64,000 nucleotides of DNA, from contig NZ_JABXWI010000016.1 of the NCBI RefSeq assembly GCF_014930365.1, positions 186,001 through 250,000 of the forward strand, given 5' to 3'. Under the pieces are notes generated by a model, which saw nothing but the letters and a program-made list of their open reading frames with translations, did no database searches and was not told the origin of the DNA. This document shows positions 44,500 through 53,266 of the stretch, in pieces; the first letter of the stretch is position 1, and the number at the start of each line of letters is the position of its first letter. The stretch is from Streptomyces caniscabiei (GTDB lineage: Bacteria > Actinomycetota > Actinomycetes > Streptomycetales > Streptomycetaceae). The position numbers and the translations under genes are program-made.

Positions 44500-44537
44500 G
44501 ATCGCGCGGTTCCCCGCCCCCCTGACGGGGTGCGGGC
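44500..44537. repeat. dispersed streptomycete repeat, copy C (diverged)
   Basis: TGATCGCGCGGTTCCCCGCC followed by CCCTGACGGGGTGCGGG matches the same repeat family with several substitutions. It directly abuts the end of paaK and may help terminate it. Confidence 0.7.
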
Positions 44538-44538
44538 G

Positions 44539-45858
44539 TCAGACCTCGGCGTCGCGGAGGTCCTGCACCCGCTTCAGCTTGCCGACCGAGCGTTCCAGGG
44601 TCTCCGGGTCGACGATCGTCACGTCCACCGTGACGCCCACGCCGTTCTTGACGGCCCGGGCGATCGCGGATGCCGCCGAGGTCCGCTGCTCGGCGGCGGT
44701 GTCCGGCCGGGCCTCCACCCTGACCGTCATGTGGTCCATGTGACCCCGGCGCGTCAGCCGGATCTGGAAGTGCGGGGCCACGGCGGGCGTCCGCAGCACG
44801 ATCTCCTCGATCTGGCTGGGGAACACGTTCACTCCGCGCAGGATGATCATGTCGTCGCAGCGGCCGGTGACCTTGCGCATCCGGCGGAAGGCGGGGCGGG
44901 CGGTGCCGGGCAGCAGCCGGGTCAGGTCGCGGGTGCGGTACCGGATGACCGGGAGGGCCTCCTTGGTGAGGGAGGTGAAGACGATCTCGCCCTCCTCGCC
45001 CTCGGGCAGGACGGTGTCCGTCAGCGGATCGACGACCTCCGGGTAGAAGTGGTCCTCCCAGATGTGCAGACCGTCCTTGGTCTCCACGCACTCCTGCGCG
45101 ACACCGGGGCCGATCACCTCGGAGAGCCCGTATATGTCCACGGCGTGGAGGGCCGCCCGCTCCTCGATCTCCCGGCGCATCTCCTCCGTCCACGGCTCGG
45201 CTCCGAAGATGCCCACCTTCAGGGAGCTGCTGCGCGGGTCGACCCCCTGTTTCTCGAACTCGTCGAGCAGCGTGAGCATGTAGGACGGGGTCACCATGAT
45301 GATCTCGGGGCGGAAGTCCTGGATGAGCTGCACCTGGCGGGCGGTCATGCCGCCGGAGGCCGGGATCACCGTGCATCCGGCGCGCTCGGCCCCGTAGTGC
45401 GCGCCGAGACCGCCGGTGAACAGTCCGTACCCGTAGGAGATGTGCACCTTGTGCCCCGGACGGCCGCCGGCGGCCCGGATCGAGCGGGCGACCACGTCCG
45501 CCCACACCGACAGGTCGTTCTCCGTGTAGCCGACCACCGTGGGGCGCCCGGTGGTGCCGCTGGAGGCGTGGACGCGTCGTACGTCGGCCATGGGCACGGC
45601 GAACATGCCGAAGGGATAGGTGTCGCGCAGATCGGCCTTCGTGGTGAAGGGGAACCGGGCGAGGTCGCCCAGCGTGCGGCAGTCGTCGGGGCCGACTCCG
45701 GCCGCGTCGAACTTCTTCCGGTACAGCTCCACGTTGGCGTAGGCGTGCCGCAGCGTGGCCCGCAACCGGCTCAGTTGCAGGCCGCGCAGGTCTTCCGGGG
45801 TGAGGCGTTCGCCGCTGTCCAGGAGGTCGCGGGGGAGGGGCTCGCCCAGGGTGCTCAT
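44539..45858 (-). CDS. paaK: phenylacetate-CoA ligase
   Basis: 439 residues, ANL superfamily. Activates phenylacetate to phenylacetyl-CoA, the substrate of the paaABCDE epoxidase encoded divergently. The AMP-binding loop HASSGTTGRPTVVGYTENDL, the DIYGLSEVIGPG motif and the C-terminal VGKLKRVQDLR Lys region are visible. ATG 45858 has AAGGAG upstream. The shared promoter region holds a PaaR-like operator. Confidence 0.95.
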   Translation of the reverse strand: MSTLGEPLPRDLLDSGERLTPEDLRGLQLSRLRATLRHAYANVELYRKKFDAAGVGPDDCRTLGDLARFPFTTKADLRDTYPFGMFAVPMADVRRVHASSGTTGRPTVVGYTENDLSVWADVVARSIRAAGGRPGHKVHISYGYGLFTGGLGAHYGAERAGCTVIPASGGMTARQVQLIQDFRPEIIMVTPSYMLTLLDEFEKQGVDPRSSSLKVGIFGAEPWTEEMRREIEERAALHAVDIYGLSEVIGPGVAQECVETKDGLHIWEDHFYPEVVDPLTDTVLPEGEEGEIVFTSLTKEALPVIRYRTRDLTRLLPGTARPAFRRMRKVTGRCDDMIILRGVNVFPSQIEEIVLRTPAVAPHFQIRLTRRGHMDHMTVRVEARPDTAAEQRTSAASAIARAVKNGVGVTVDVTIVDPETLERSVGKLKRVQDLRDAEV

Positions 45859-45893
45859 CGCGACTCCTTCGCGCTCACCGACCCGGTGAGCCG

Positions 45894-45907
45894 ACCGACC
45901 ATTCGGT
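45894..45907. promoter_or_regulatory. PaaR-like operator on the paaK side
   Basis: ACCGACCATTCGGT differs from the ACCG-N2-CG-N2-CGGT core, recalled for PaaR of Corynebacterium, at one base. It lies 36 bp upstream of the paaK start, and shares CGAATGGTCGGT (minus strand) with the second site at 46021. Confidence 0.6.
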
Positions 45908-46020
45908 TGCTGTGCGTCATGGTCATGTAACCCAGCCGTGACGGCGCCTGTCAAGGAGTCGCCGGGGTGCGCGGGGGGCGGGAGGGTCTTGCCCGACCGC
46001 TCGAATCACGTCACACTGGT

Positions 46021-46038
46021 ACCGAACGAATGGTCGGT
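46021..46038. promoter_or_regulatory. PaaR-like operator on the paaA side
   Basis: ACCGAACGAATGGTCGGT contains ACCGAACGAATGGT, one mismatch from ACCG-N2-CG-N2-CGGT, and the CGAATGGTCGGT core shared with the paaK-side site. It stands 17 bp before the paaA start. Confidence 0.6.
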
Positions 46039-46054
46039 TGGGAAGCTGGTATCG

Positions 46055-47059
46055 ATGACGACGACAGACTCCGCCGGGGCGCCGTCCCGGGGCACCGAAG
46101 GGACCCCGCCCGCCGAGGACGCCCTCCGGCAGCACTTCGAGGCGACGATCGCGCGGGACCAGCGGATCGAGCCGCGTGACTGGATGCCGGAGGGTTATCG
46201 CGGGACGCTGGTCCGGCAGATCGCGCAGCATGCGCATTCGGAGATCATCGGCATGCAGCCGGAGGGTGAGTGGATCACGCGTGCGCCGTCGTTGCGGCGC
46301 AAGGCGATCCTGTTCGCGAAGGTGCAGGACGAGGCGGGTCACGGGCTGTATCTGTACTCGGCGGCGGAGACGCTGGGTGCGGACCGTGGGGATCTGACGG
46401 CTCGGCTGATCGAGGGCCGGCAGAAGTATTCGTCGATCTTCAATTACCCGACGGCCAGTTTCGCCGATGTGGGGGTGATCGGCTGGTTCGTGGACGGGGC
46501 GGCGATCTGCAATCAGGTGCCGTTGTGCCGGAGTTCGTACGGGCCGTATGCGCGGGCGATGGTGCGGATCTGCAAGGAGGAGTCGTTCCATCAGCGGCAG
46601 GGTTATGAGTTGCTGTTGACGATGATGCGTGGCACCCAGGCGCAGCGTGGGATGGTGCAGGAGGCGGTGGACCGATGGTGGTGGCCGTCGCTGATGATGT
46701 TCGGGCCGCCCGATGACGCCTCGCCCAACTCCGCGCAGTCGATGGCGTGGAAGATCAAGCGGCACAGCAACGACGAGTTGCGGCAGCGTTTCGTCGACAT
46801 GACCGTGCCGCAGGCCGAGAAGTTGGGTGTGACGCTGCCCGACCCGGAGCTGCGGTGGAACCAGGAGCGGGGCCGGCATGACTTCGGCACTCCCGACTGG
46901 GACGAGCTCAAGCGTGTGATCTCCGGCGACGGACCGTGCAACGACGAGCGTGTCGCCCGGCGGCGCACCGCTCACGAGGAGGGCGCCTGGGTGCGTGAGG
47001 CGGCCACCGCCCACGCGGCGAAGCGCGACGAGCGAGCCCGGAAGGGGACGGCGGCATGA
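46055..47059 (+). CDS. paaA: phenylacetyl-CoA 1,2-epoxidase, catalytic subunit
   Basis: 334 residues. The di-iron subunit that epoxidises the aromatic ring of phenylacetyl-CoA. Iron-ligand helices are visible in AKVQDEAGHGLYLYSA and ICKEESFHQRQGYEL, and HAHSEIIGMQPEGEW is conserved. ATG 46055 is used, with GGGAAG a little upstream. First gene of the paaABCDE operon. Confidence 0.97.
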   Translation: MTTTDSAGAPSRGTEGTPPAEDALRQHFEATIARDQRIEPRDWMPEGYRGTLVRQIAQHAHSEIIGMQPEGEWITRAPSLRRKAILFAKVQDEAGHGLYLYSAAETLGADRGDLTARLIEGRQKYSSIFNYPTASFADVGVIGWFVDGAAICNQVPLCRSSYGPYARAMVRICKEESFHQRQGYELLLTMMRGTQAQRGMVQEAVDRWWWPSLMMFGPPDDASPNSAQSMAWKIKRHSNDELRQRFVDMTVPQAEKLGVTLPDPELRWNQERGRHDFGTPDWDELKRVISGDGPCNDERVARRRTAHEEGAWVREAATAHAAKRDERARKGTAA

Positions 47060-47352
47060 TTGGCACGAACAAGGGCGACTGGCCGCTGTACGAGGTGTTC
47101 GTGCGTGGCAAGCGCGGCCTGAACCACGTCCATGTGGGCTCGCTGCACGCCGCCGACGACCAGATGGCTCTCACCCACGCCCGCGACCTGTACACGCGGC
47201 GCAATGAGGGTGTCTCGCTGTGGGTCGTGCGTTCCGCGCACATCGCCGCCTCCACCCGCGACGAGAAGGACCCTTTCTTCGAGCCCAGCGCCGACAAGGT
47301 GTACCGCCATCCCACGTTCTACGACATCCCCGACGACGTCCCGCACATCTGA
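47056..47352 (+). CDS. paaB: phenylacetyl-CoA epoxidase subunit PaaB
   Basis: 98 residues. Small structural subunit of the multicomponent oxygenase, recognisable from WPLYEVFVRGKRGLNHVHVGSLHAADDQMALTHARDLYTRR. ATG overlaps the paaA stop (ATGA). Confidence 0.97.
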   Translation: MIGTNKGDWPLYEVFVRGKRGLNHVHVGSLHAADDQMALTHARDLYTRRNEGVSLWVVRSAHIAASTRDEKDPFFEPSADKVYRHPTFYDIPDDVPHI

Positions 47353-47362
47353 GGAGCAGGGA

Positions 47363-48190
47363 ATGAGTGACGACCACGTCTACCTGACCCTCGCCGAGGG
47401 ACACGAGGACGACACCCGCTGGGCGTACGGCACCGGTTTCGAGGACCCCCTGCACGGGGTCGACACCACGGTGCCCGAAGGCGTGGCCCCTGCCGAACTG
47501 GCCGCCGAATGTGTGGCGTTGGCCGACGACGCCCTCGTCAGCGCCCAGCGGCTGGCCGAGTGGACCACCCGTGCGCCCGAGCTGGAGGAGGAGGTGGCCC
47601 TGGCCAACATCGGCCTCGATCTCCTCGGCCAGGCCCGTCTGCTGTACTCCCGCGCCGGGCAGGTCGACGGCACCGGACGCGGCGAGGACGCCTACGCCTA
47701 CTTCCGCGACGCCGCCGACTTCCGCAACGTACGCCTCGCCGAACTCCCCTGCGGAGACTTCGCGTTCAGCGTCGCCCGGCTGCTCGTCCTGTCCAGCTGG
47801 CGCCTCGCCCACTTCGAGCGGCTGGCCACCCACCCGGACCCGGTCCTCGCGGCGATCGCGGCGAAGGGCGTCAAGGAGCTGACGTACCACCGGCAGTACG
47901 CCGCCGAATGGGCCGTACGCCTCGGCGACGGCACGGAGGAGTCGCACCGGCGCATGCGCAGGGCCATGGAGCGGATCGCCCCGTACTTCGGTGAGTTGTT
48001 CACCGCCTACGACGTACGGGACGAGGTCGCCGCCGTGCTCCGCCAGGTCACCGAGGCCGCCGGACTGCCGATGCCGGTGTACCGGCCGCTGGCGGGGGCG
48101 GGCCGTACGGGCGACCACACGGAGCATCTGGCGCCGCTGCTGGCCGAGTTGCAGAGCGTGGCCCGCGCCCACCCGGAGGCGACATGGTGA
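47363..48190 (+). CDS. paaC: phenylacetyl-CoA epoxidase subunit PaaC
   Basis: 275 residues. Ferritin-like structural subunit that pairs with PaaA; LANIGLDLLGQARLLYSRAG and VKELTYHRQYAAEWAVRLGDGTEESHRRM match the family. ATG 47363 has GAGGAGCAGGGA upstream, ten bases after paaB. Confidence 0.96.
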   Translation: MSDDHVYLTLAEGHEDDTRWAYGTGFEDPLHGVDTTVPEGVAPAELAAECVALADDALVSAQRLAEWTTRAPELEEEVALANIGLDLLGQARLLYSRAGQVDGTGRGEDAYAYFRDAADFRNVRLAELPCGDFAFSVARLLVLSSWRLAHFERLATHPDPVLAAIAAKGVKELTYHRQYAAEWAVRLGDGTEESHRRMRRAMERIAPYFGELFTAYDVRDEVAAVLRQVTEAAGLPMPVYRPLAGAGRTGDHTEHLAPLLAELQSVARAHPEATW

Positions 48191-48693
48191 CCACCCTGAC
48201 CGACGCCGCGCGGCGCGCCCGGCACATCGCCGAGCAGGTGCCGGACCCCGAACTGCCGATGCTCACCCTGGCCGACCTCGGTGTCCTCAGGGAGGTGCGG
48301 CTGACGGCCGACGGCACGGTCGTCGCGAGCCTGACCCCGACGTACTCCGGCTGTCCGGCCATGGCCGAGATGCGCGCCGACGTGGCGGCCCGGTTGCGGG
48401 CGGCCGGCTACGAACGCGTGGAGATCCGGACCGTGCTGAACCCGCCGTGGACCACGGACTGGATCACCGACACCGGCCGCCGCAAACTGACGGAACACGG
48501 CATCGCCCCGCCCGGCGCGGCACCCCGGGGCCCGGTGCCGCTCCTGCTGTCGCCCACCCGTCGGACGGTCGCCTGCCCGCGCTGCGACTCCACCGACACG
48601 GAGGAGACCTCCCGCTTCGCCGCCACGTCCTGCAAGTCCCTGTGGCGCTGCCACACCTGCCGCGAGCCGTTCGAGCACGTCAAGGAGATCTGA
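48184..48693 (+). CDS. paaD: phenylacetyl-CoA epoxidase subunit PaaD
   Basis: 169 residues. DUF59/MIP18-type N-terminal domain (VPDPELPMLTLADLGVLR, PTYSGCPAM), thought to assist Fe-S or di-iron maturation, and a C-terminal zinc ribbon (CPRCDS, SCKSLWRCHTC). It overlaps the end of paaC by seven bases. Confidence 0.96.
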   Translation: MVTTLTDAARRARHIAEQVPDPELPMLTLADLGVLREVRLTADGTVVASLTPTYSGCPAMAEMRADVAARLRAAGYERVEIRTVLNPPWTTDWITDTGRRKLTEHGIAPPGAAPRGPVPLLLSPTRRTVACPRCDSTDTEETSRFAATSCKSLWRCHTCREPFEHVKEI

Positions 48694-49901
48694 TGGAAGG
48701 CCTCAGCCAGCAGCCGACACGAGGCCTGCGGGACGAGCCGACGAGGACGGCGGCTCGGACGGAGCCCTACGCCCCCGCCGCCGTTCCCGAGTCGGCCGGG
48801 GCCGTTCTCCGGGGCGGGGCGGGACGGGTGCGTGCGCGTCGGCGTCCGGCGTTCCACGCCCTGCGGGTCGCCGCGGTCCAGCCGCTCTGTGAGGACGCCG
48901 TCGCCGTCGGGTTCGAGGTCCCGGCGGACCTGGCGGAGGAGTTCGCGTTCGCGCCGGGGCAGTCGCTGACGCTGCGGCGCGAGATCGACGGCCGTGACGA
49001 GCGGCGCTCGTACTCGATCTGTTCCCCGGCCGGGACGACCCCCCGCATCGGCGTACGCGTCGTCCCCGGCGGGCTCTTCTCGTCGTGGCTGGTCAACGAC
49101 GTACGGCCCGGCGACACCGTCGAGGTCATGGCTCCCACCGGCTTCTTCACCCCGGACCTCACGGCCCCCGGCCACCATGTGCTGATCGCGGCGGGCTCCG
49201 GCATCACCCCCATGGTCTCCATCGCCGAGTCCGTGCTCGCCGCCGACCCCCGCTCCACCGTGACCCTCTTCTACGGCAACCGCCGCACGGGCACGGTGAT
49301 GTTCGCCGACGAACTCGCCGACCTGAAGGACCTGTACCCGGCCCGCTTCCAGCTCGCCCACGTCCTCTCCCGCGAGCCGCGCGAGGCCGAGGTGCTCTCC
49401 GGCCGCCTCGACGCCGACCGGCTCTCGGCGCTGATCGACTCCCTGGTCGACGTCGGGACGGCGGACCACTGGTGGTTGTGCGGCCCGCACGGCATGGTCC
49501 GCGACGCCCAGCGGGTCCTCGACGGGCTCGGCGTACCCGCCGACCGCGTCCACCAGGAGCTGTTCTACGCCGACGACGAACCCGTCCGGGAGACGCGGCA
49601 CGAGGAGGTCGCCGCGGAGGGGCCCGTCAGCGAGGTGACGGTCGTCCTCGACGGCCGCACCACGACCGCCGCGCTGCCCCGCGAGCGCAGCGTCCTCGAC
49701 GGCGCCCAACGCACCCGCCCCGACCTGCCCTTCGCCTGTAAGGGCGGCGTCTGCGGCACGTGCCGCGCGCTGGTCACGGACGGCCGAGCGGAGATGCGCC
49801 GCAACTTCGCGCTGGAGCCGGCGGAGGTCGAGGCGGGGTACGTCCTGACGTGCCAGTCGTATCCGGTCACGGAGAGGCTGACGGTGGACTTCGATACGTG
49901 A
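48693..49901 (+). CDS. paaE: phenylacetyl-CoA epoxidase reductase
   Basis: 402 residues. Electron donor from NAD(P)H: a flavin-binding domain (RRSYSICSPAG), nucleotide-binding domain (IAAGSGITPMVSIAESVL, WWLCGPHGMV) and C-terminal plant-type 2Fe-2S domain (CKGGVCGTCRA, then Cys in YVLTCQSYP). The first about 45 residues are an Arg/Ala-rich extension not usual in the family; a start further inside is possible. ATG 48693 overlaps the paaD stop (TGATG) and has AAGGAG upstream. Confidence 0.95.
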   Translation: MEGLSQQPTRGLRDEPTRTAARTEPYAPAAVPESAGAVLRGGAGRVRARRRPAFHALRVAAVQPLCEDAVAVGFEVPADLAEEFAFAPGQSLTLRREIDGRDERRSYSICSPAGTTPRIGVRVVPGGLFSSWLVNDVRPGDTVEVMAPTGFFTPDLTAPGHHVLIAAGSGITPMVSIAESVLAADPRSTVTLFYGNRRTGTVMFADELADLKDLYPARFQLAHVLSREPREAEVLSGRLDADRLSALIDSLVDVGTADHWWLCGPHGMVRDAQRVLDGLGVPADRVHQELFYADDEPVRETRHEEVAAEGPVSEVTVVLDGRTTTAALPRERSVLDGAQRTRPDLPFACKGGVCGTCRALVTDGRAEMRRNFALEPAEVEAGYVLTCQSYPVTERLTVDFDT

Positions 49902-49958
49902 GGTTCGGGGGCCGACCGGTTGTTCGTCGTCTGCGGGTGAGTGGGCGCTGGTCTTCCA

Positions 49959-49992
49959 GGGGCGCGGGGAACTGCGCGAGAAGCCCCACCGG
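49959..49992. repeat. dispersed streptomycete repeat, copy D
   Basis: 34 bases identical to copy B at 32149, containing GCGGGGAACTGCGCGAGAAG. It lies between the convergent ends of paaE and the HmuT-like gene. Confidence 0.8.
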
Positions 49993-50042
49993 ACCCGCAC
50001 CCACCCACGACCGAACCACCCCCCGCCCGACCCCACTCCACG

Positions 50043-51101
50043 TCACCCTCGATGCAACCGATCCACCAAAACGTCGATCACCAACGGCGTACGCGGCCCG
50101 AAACCGAGCAGCACCCCGTCCTCCAGATCCACCACCCGACGATCCATCCCGGCCGGCGTCTCCCTGATGCCGGGGATGTCCACCAGCCCGTCCACCCCGC
50201 CCACCGACTCAAGTCCCTTGCTCATCATGAGGATCACCTCGGGCTGCGCCTTGACGAGGGCCTCGCTGGTGATCGGGGTGAACGGCTTGTCCAGCCCGGC
50301 CGCCACCCCCGCGTCCTCCGCCCCGGCCGCGTCGATGAGGGAGTCCGCTCCCGATCCCTTCCCGCCGATGAGATAGACCGCGGCCGACCCCCGCATGTAC
50401 AGGAACGCGACCTTCGGCCGGCTCCCCTCGGGCACGGCCGCCCGCGCCGCCTTCAACTCGCCCGCGAAGCGCTCGTTGAGGGCCTTGCCGGCCGCCGGGA
50501 CCCCCAGCGCCTCCGCCACCCGTGTCGTCCGTGTGCTCACGTCGGAGAGTTCGTCGGCCGGTTCGAGGACGACCACGGGAACCCCGGCGTCACGGATCTG
50601 GTCGACGGCCTCGCCGGGCCCCGTGTCGGTGTCGGCGAGCACCACCGTCGGCTCCAGCGAGAGCACGCTCTCCGCGCTCACGTCGTGCGCCTTGGTCACC
50701 TGGGGAAGGTCCGCGGCCTCCTCGAAGGTCGCGGTGATGTCCCGGCCGACGACATGGTCACCGAGGCCGAGCGTGAACACGATCTCCGCTATGCCCCCGT
50801 TGAGCGGAAGGATCCGTGAGGCGTCCTCGACGGTGACCTTCCGGCCGTCCGACGAGTCGACGGTGACGGGCAACTCGGGCGTGGGCGCCGCGCCCTTCAA
50901 GGGGACGAGGGAGTTCGTCCTCAACTGCTTCTGGGCGGCGGCCGCCCGTTCGCTCGCGGACGGCGCCGAAGACTTCGCCCCTGTTGCTTCACCGTCCCCG
51001 TCACCGCCTGCGCATCCGGCCGCCAGCATCGCGAAAGCAACGGCGAGTGCGGCAACTCCCCTACGCGCACTGGTGAGTTGAGGTCTTCCTGACCTACGCA
51101 T
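50043..51101 (-). CDS. heme/iron ABC binding lipoprotein (HmuT-like)
   Basis: 352 residues. Lipoprotein signal ending in lipobox LAAGC, then a class III (FepB/BtuF-type) binding fold with the N-terminal lobe GIAEIVFTLGLGDHVVGRD and C-terminal lobe KVAFLYMRGSAAVYLIGGKGSGADSLIDAAG. This pattern matches hemin-binding HmuT proteins. ATG 51101 is chosen because GGAAGGCGG precedes it; ATG 51116 has no ribosome site. An iron box lies in the divergent promoter. The permease and ATPase genes that normally follow are not here; its gene end faces paaE. Confidence 0.88.
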   Translation of the reverse strand: MRRSGRPQLTSARRGVAALAVAFAMLAAGCAGGDGDGEATGAKSSAPSASERAAAAQKQLRTNSLVPLKGAAPTPELPVTVDSSDGRKVTVEDASRILPLNGGIAEIVFTLGLGDHVVGRDITATFEEAADLPQVTKAHDVSAESVLSLEPTVVLADTDTGPGEAVDQIRDAGVPVVVLEPADELSDVSTRTTRVAEALGVPAAGKALNERFAGELKAARAAVPEGSRPKVAFLYMRGSAAVYLIGGKGSGADSLIDAAGAEDAGVAAGLDKPFTPITSEALVKAQPEVILMMSKGLESVGGVDGLVDIPGIRETPAGMDRRVVDLEDGVLLGFGPRTPLVIDVLVDRLHRG

Positions 51102-51146
51102 CGAACCGCCTTCCATGTCTACCGCTCGAACCAGGTGTTGGTTACC

Positions 51147-51165
51147 TTAGGTTAGCCTTACCTGA
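51147..51165. promoter_or_regulatory. IdeR/DmdR1-type iron box, divergent
   Basis: TTAGGTTAGCCTTACCTGA matches 16 of 19 positions of the iron-box consensus TTAGGTTAGGCTCACCTAA. It can repress both the HmuT-like gene and the surface-protein gene when iron is sufficient. Confidence 0.85.
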
Positions 51166-51193
51166 GTTTCCTATGGTGGGAGTGCTGACACCG

Positions 51194-52003
51194 ATGCACA
51201 GATGTGGCCTACGAGCCCTGCGCGCAGCCCCGGCGGCCCTCGCCGTCGCGAGTGCCCTGATCCTGTTCCCGGCCCCCTCGGCGATCGCCGCCGGCGGCTC
51301 CGCGACCGGTCCCGAGGGTCAGAGACTCACCGTCTCCAAAAGCTCCGGACTCGACCCGGACGGCGAGACGGTCACCGTGTCCGGCACCGGTTACAACACC
51401 GAGAAGGGCATCTACGTCGCCTTCTGTGTGGACAACGGCGCCGGCAAGACCCCCACGCCCTGCGTGGGCGGCGTCGACATGTCCGGCGACTCCGGTGCGT
51501 CGGTGTGGGTCTCCTCCAACCCGCCTTCGTACGGGGAGGGGTTGGCGAAGCCGTACCGAGGCAACGGGCACAAGGGCACCTTCTCCGTGCAGATCAAGGT
51601 ACGGGCCAAGGACGCCAACACCGACTGCGCCAAATCCGGTGTGACCTGTGCCGTGATCACCCGCAACGACCACACCAGGGGCGGCGACCAGAGCCAGACG
51701 GTCCGCGTCCCGGTGACGTTCGCCGGAGCCGCGGGCTCGGGCGACGGCAAGGGCGAGGGCGAGGGCGACGCCCAGGGCACCGGCGGCTCGGCGACCCCCT
51801 CGGCCGGTTCGAGCACGACGGCCACCGGCGGCACGGGCGGCACATCCAGCGGCACGGGCGGCTCGGACGAGCCGCTGGCCAGCACCGGCAGCGCCGCCGT
51901 GCCGCTCGGGGTCACCGCGGCCGGGCTGGTCGCCGCGGGCGGGGCGGCCTGGGTCTGGGCGCGCCGCCGCCGTACGGACTCCGCGTCCGCCGAGGCGAGC
52001 TGA
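51194..52003 (+). CDS. cell-wall surface protein with one four-Cys domain and LAXTG anchor
   Basis: 269 residues. Signal peptide (ALRAAPAALAVASALILFPAPSAIAA), a beta-sandwich domain of about 135 residues (GQRLTVSKSSGLDPDGETVTVSGTGYN style, with YVAFC, TPC, TDC, VTC cysteines and a TRNDH motif), a Gly/Ser/Thr linker, then LASTG, a membrane helix and RRRR: a class E sortase sorting signal. ATG 51194 is preferred, with GGGAG upstream; ATG 51173 would sit only eight bases from the iron box. It is likely a wall-bound heme/iron-binding or relay protein. Confidence 0.8.
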   Translation: MHRCGLRALRAAPAALAVASALILFPAPSAIAAGGSATGPEGQRLTVSKSSGLDPDGETVTVSGTGYNTEKGIYVAFCVDNGAGKTPTPCVGGVDMSGDSGASVWVSSNPPSYGEGLAKPYRGNGHKGTFSVQIKVRAKDANTDCAKSGVTCAVITRNDHTRGGDQSQTVRVPVTFAGAAGSGDGKGEGEGDAQGTGGSATPSAGSSTTATGGTGGTSSGTGGSDEPLASTGSAAVPLGVTAAGLVAAGGAAWVWARRRRTDSASAEAS

Positions 52004-52102
52004 CGGTCTGTCGACGACAGCCGTCCACAGATCGGTCGACGCCCCCGGGGCGGGGCGTCCGGTCGGCCGCCCGGTCGACCTTTCAGGGAGGACTTCGAGG
52101 TG

Positions 52103-53119
52103 ATGAACAGACCTGGTGCCGCCGTGACCGCGGCGGGCGCCTTGCTCGCCCTGCTCTGCCAGGGCACGGCGACGGCACGCGACGGGGGTGGGACTCCACG
52201 CGAGGTGTCCGGCGGATTCGCGAGCTGGGGCCCGGCGTTCGAGGCGTCCACCGGCACCGATGTGACGGTGACGGCCGGGGCGCCCGCCGTGCGAGGCTCC
52301 GGCGGCCGGACCTGGTTCCCGGTCGACGGCGGCAGCGCGACCCCGAGCGCCGGGGACGCGGACGTCGCCCTCGTCGGCTCGATCCGCCTCGGCGGAGCCG
52401 GCACCGACACCCTGACGCTCGACCGGCTGCGCCTGCGGCTCGACGGCGGCACCGGGACGCTCCGGGTGCGGGCCGAACGGGCGGGGGAGACCGGCGATCT
52501 GACGCTGGCCGAGATCGGCACGGGTGCCATCGCGCCGAACGTCCGCAGCGGCGGCGCCACTTGGTCGGGCCTGCGGGTGTCGTTGACCGCCGAGGGCGCC
52601 GCACTGCTCACCCGGTGGAGCGGGCGGCCGTACGCGGCGGACGACGAACTCGCCCCGCTCGACGTGACCGTGGGAACCGGCACGTCCGGGCCCACCGCTC
52701 CACAGGACGGACCGCCCGGTCGGTCCGACGGCGACTCCTCCTCGTCACCGCCGGGCCGGACCGACACGCCGAACGGCTCCGCCGACGCGGGCACCGATGT
52801 GGACATGGGTGGCGGTACGGGCGCGGGCCGGGAGGAGGGGGAGTCTCCGTCCGTGGCCGTGGGCCGCGCGAGCCTCGCGGCGGGGGAGGGGCAACGGGTC
52901 ACCGGCGAGGGCTTCGCGCCGGGTGAGGTCGTGCTCGTCGCGATCGACGACGACACCCGCTACCAGGCCGTGGCCGACGCGTCGGGCCGGGTCGCCCGTG
53001 ACTTCCCCGTGTACGACACCGCGACCGAGGGCGCGCACACCGTACGGCTGTACTCCGTCACCGGGGGGCGTGAGGCCGTCGCGGAGTTCACCGTGCTCGT
53101 CGGCGGAGCGGTTTCGTGA
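52103..53119 (+). CDS. secreted HtaA-domain heme-binding protein
   Basis: About 338 residues. Signal peptide (ALLALLCQGTATA), then an HtaA-type domain (about 35-195: VSGGFASWGPAFEAS, GSIRLGG, LTLDRLRLRLDGGTGTLRV), known in Corynebacterium for heme capture. A Gly/Ser/Pro linker and a C-terminal Ig-like domain (RASLAAGEGQRVTGEGFAPGE) follow. It has no wall-anchor signal. GTG 52100 or ATG 52103 with GGGAGG eight or eleven bases upstream. Confidence 0.82.
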   Translation: MNRPGAAVTAAGALLALLCQGTATARDGGGTPREVSGGFASWGPAFEASTGTDVTVTAGAPAVRGSGGRTWFPVDGGSATPSAGDADVALVGSIRLGGAGTDTLTLDRLRLRLDGGTGTLRVRAERAGETGDLTLAEIGTGAIAPNVRSGGATWSGLRVSLTAEGAALLTRWSGRPYAADDELAPLDVTVGTGTSGPTAPQDGPPGRSDGDSSSSPPGRTDTPNGSADAGTDVDMGGGTGAGREEGESPSVAVGRASLAAGEGQRVTGEGFAPGEVVLVAIDDDTRYQAVADASGRVARDFPVYDTATEGAHTVRLYSVTGGREAVAEFTVLVGGAVS

Positions 53120-53180
53120 GCCTCGCGGGCCTCGTCAACACGGGCCATACGCAGGTGCGTTGCAGGTTCTTTGCGTTCTG

Positions 53181-53223
53181 TTGACAAAGAGATCACGAGC
53201 AAGATTAGGTAAGCCTTGCCTAA
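53181..53223 (+). promoter_or_regulatory. promoter with overlapping iron box
   Basis: TTGACA at 53181-53186 and TTAGGT at 53205-53210 (18-bp spacer) form the promoter. The iron box TTAGGTAAGCCTTGCCTAA (53205-53223, 15 of 19 to consensus, near-perfect palindrome) covers the -10, so iron repression is expected. Confidence 0.85.
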
Positions 53224-53266
53224 GCTGGTCTCGGCCTCCTCGTTCTCGAGAAAGGTGCTCTCCCTC

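Noticed and set aside
50043..51101. Binding protein considered as part of the paa or metallophore system
   Set aside because: Opposite strand to paaE with its own iron box; a class III heme/siderophore fold distinct from the class II protein of the 4-16 kb operon.
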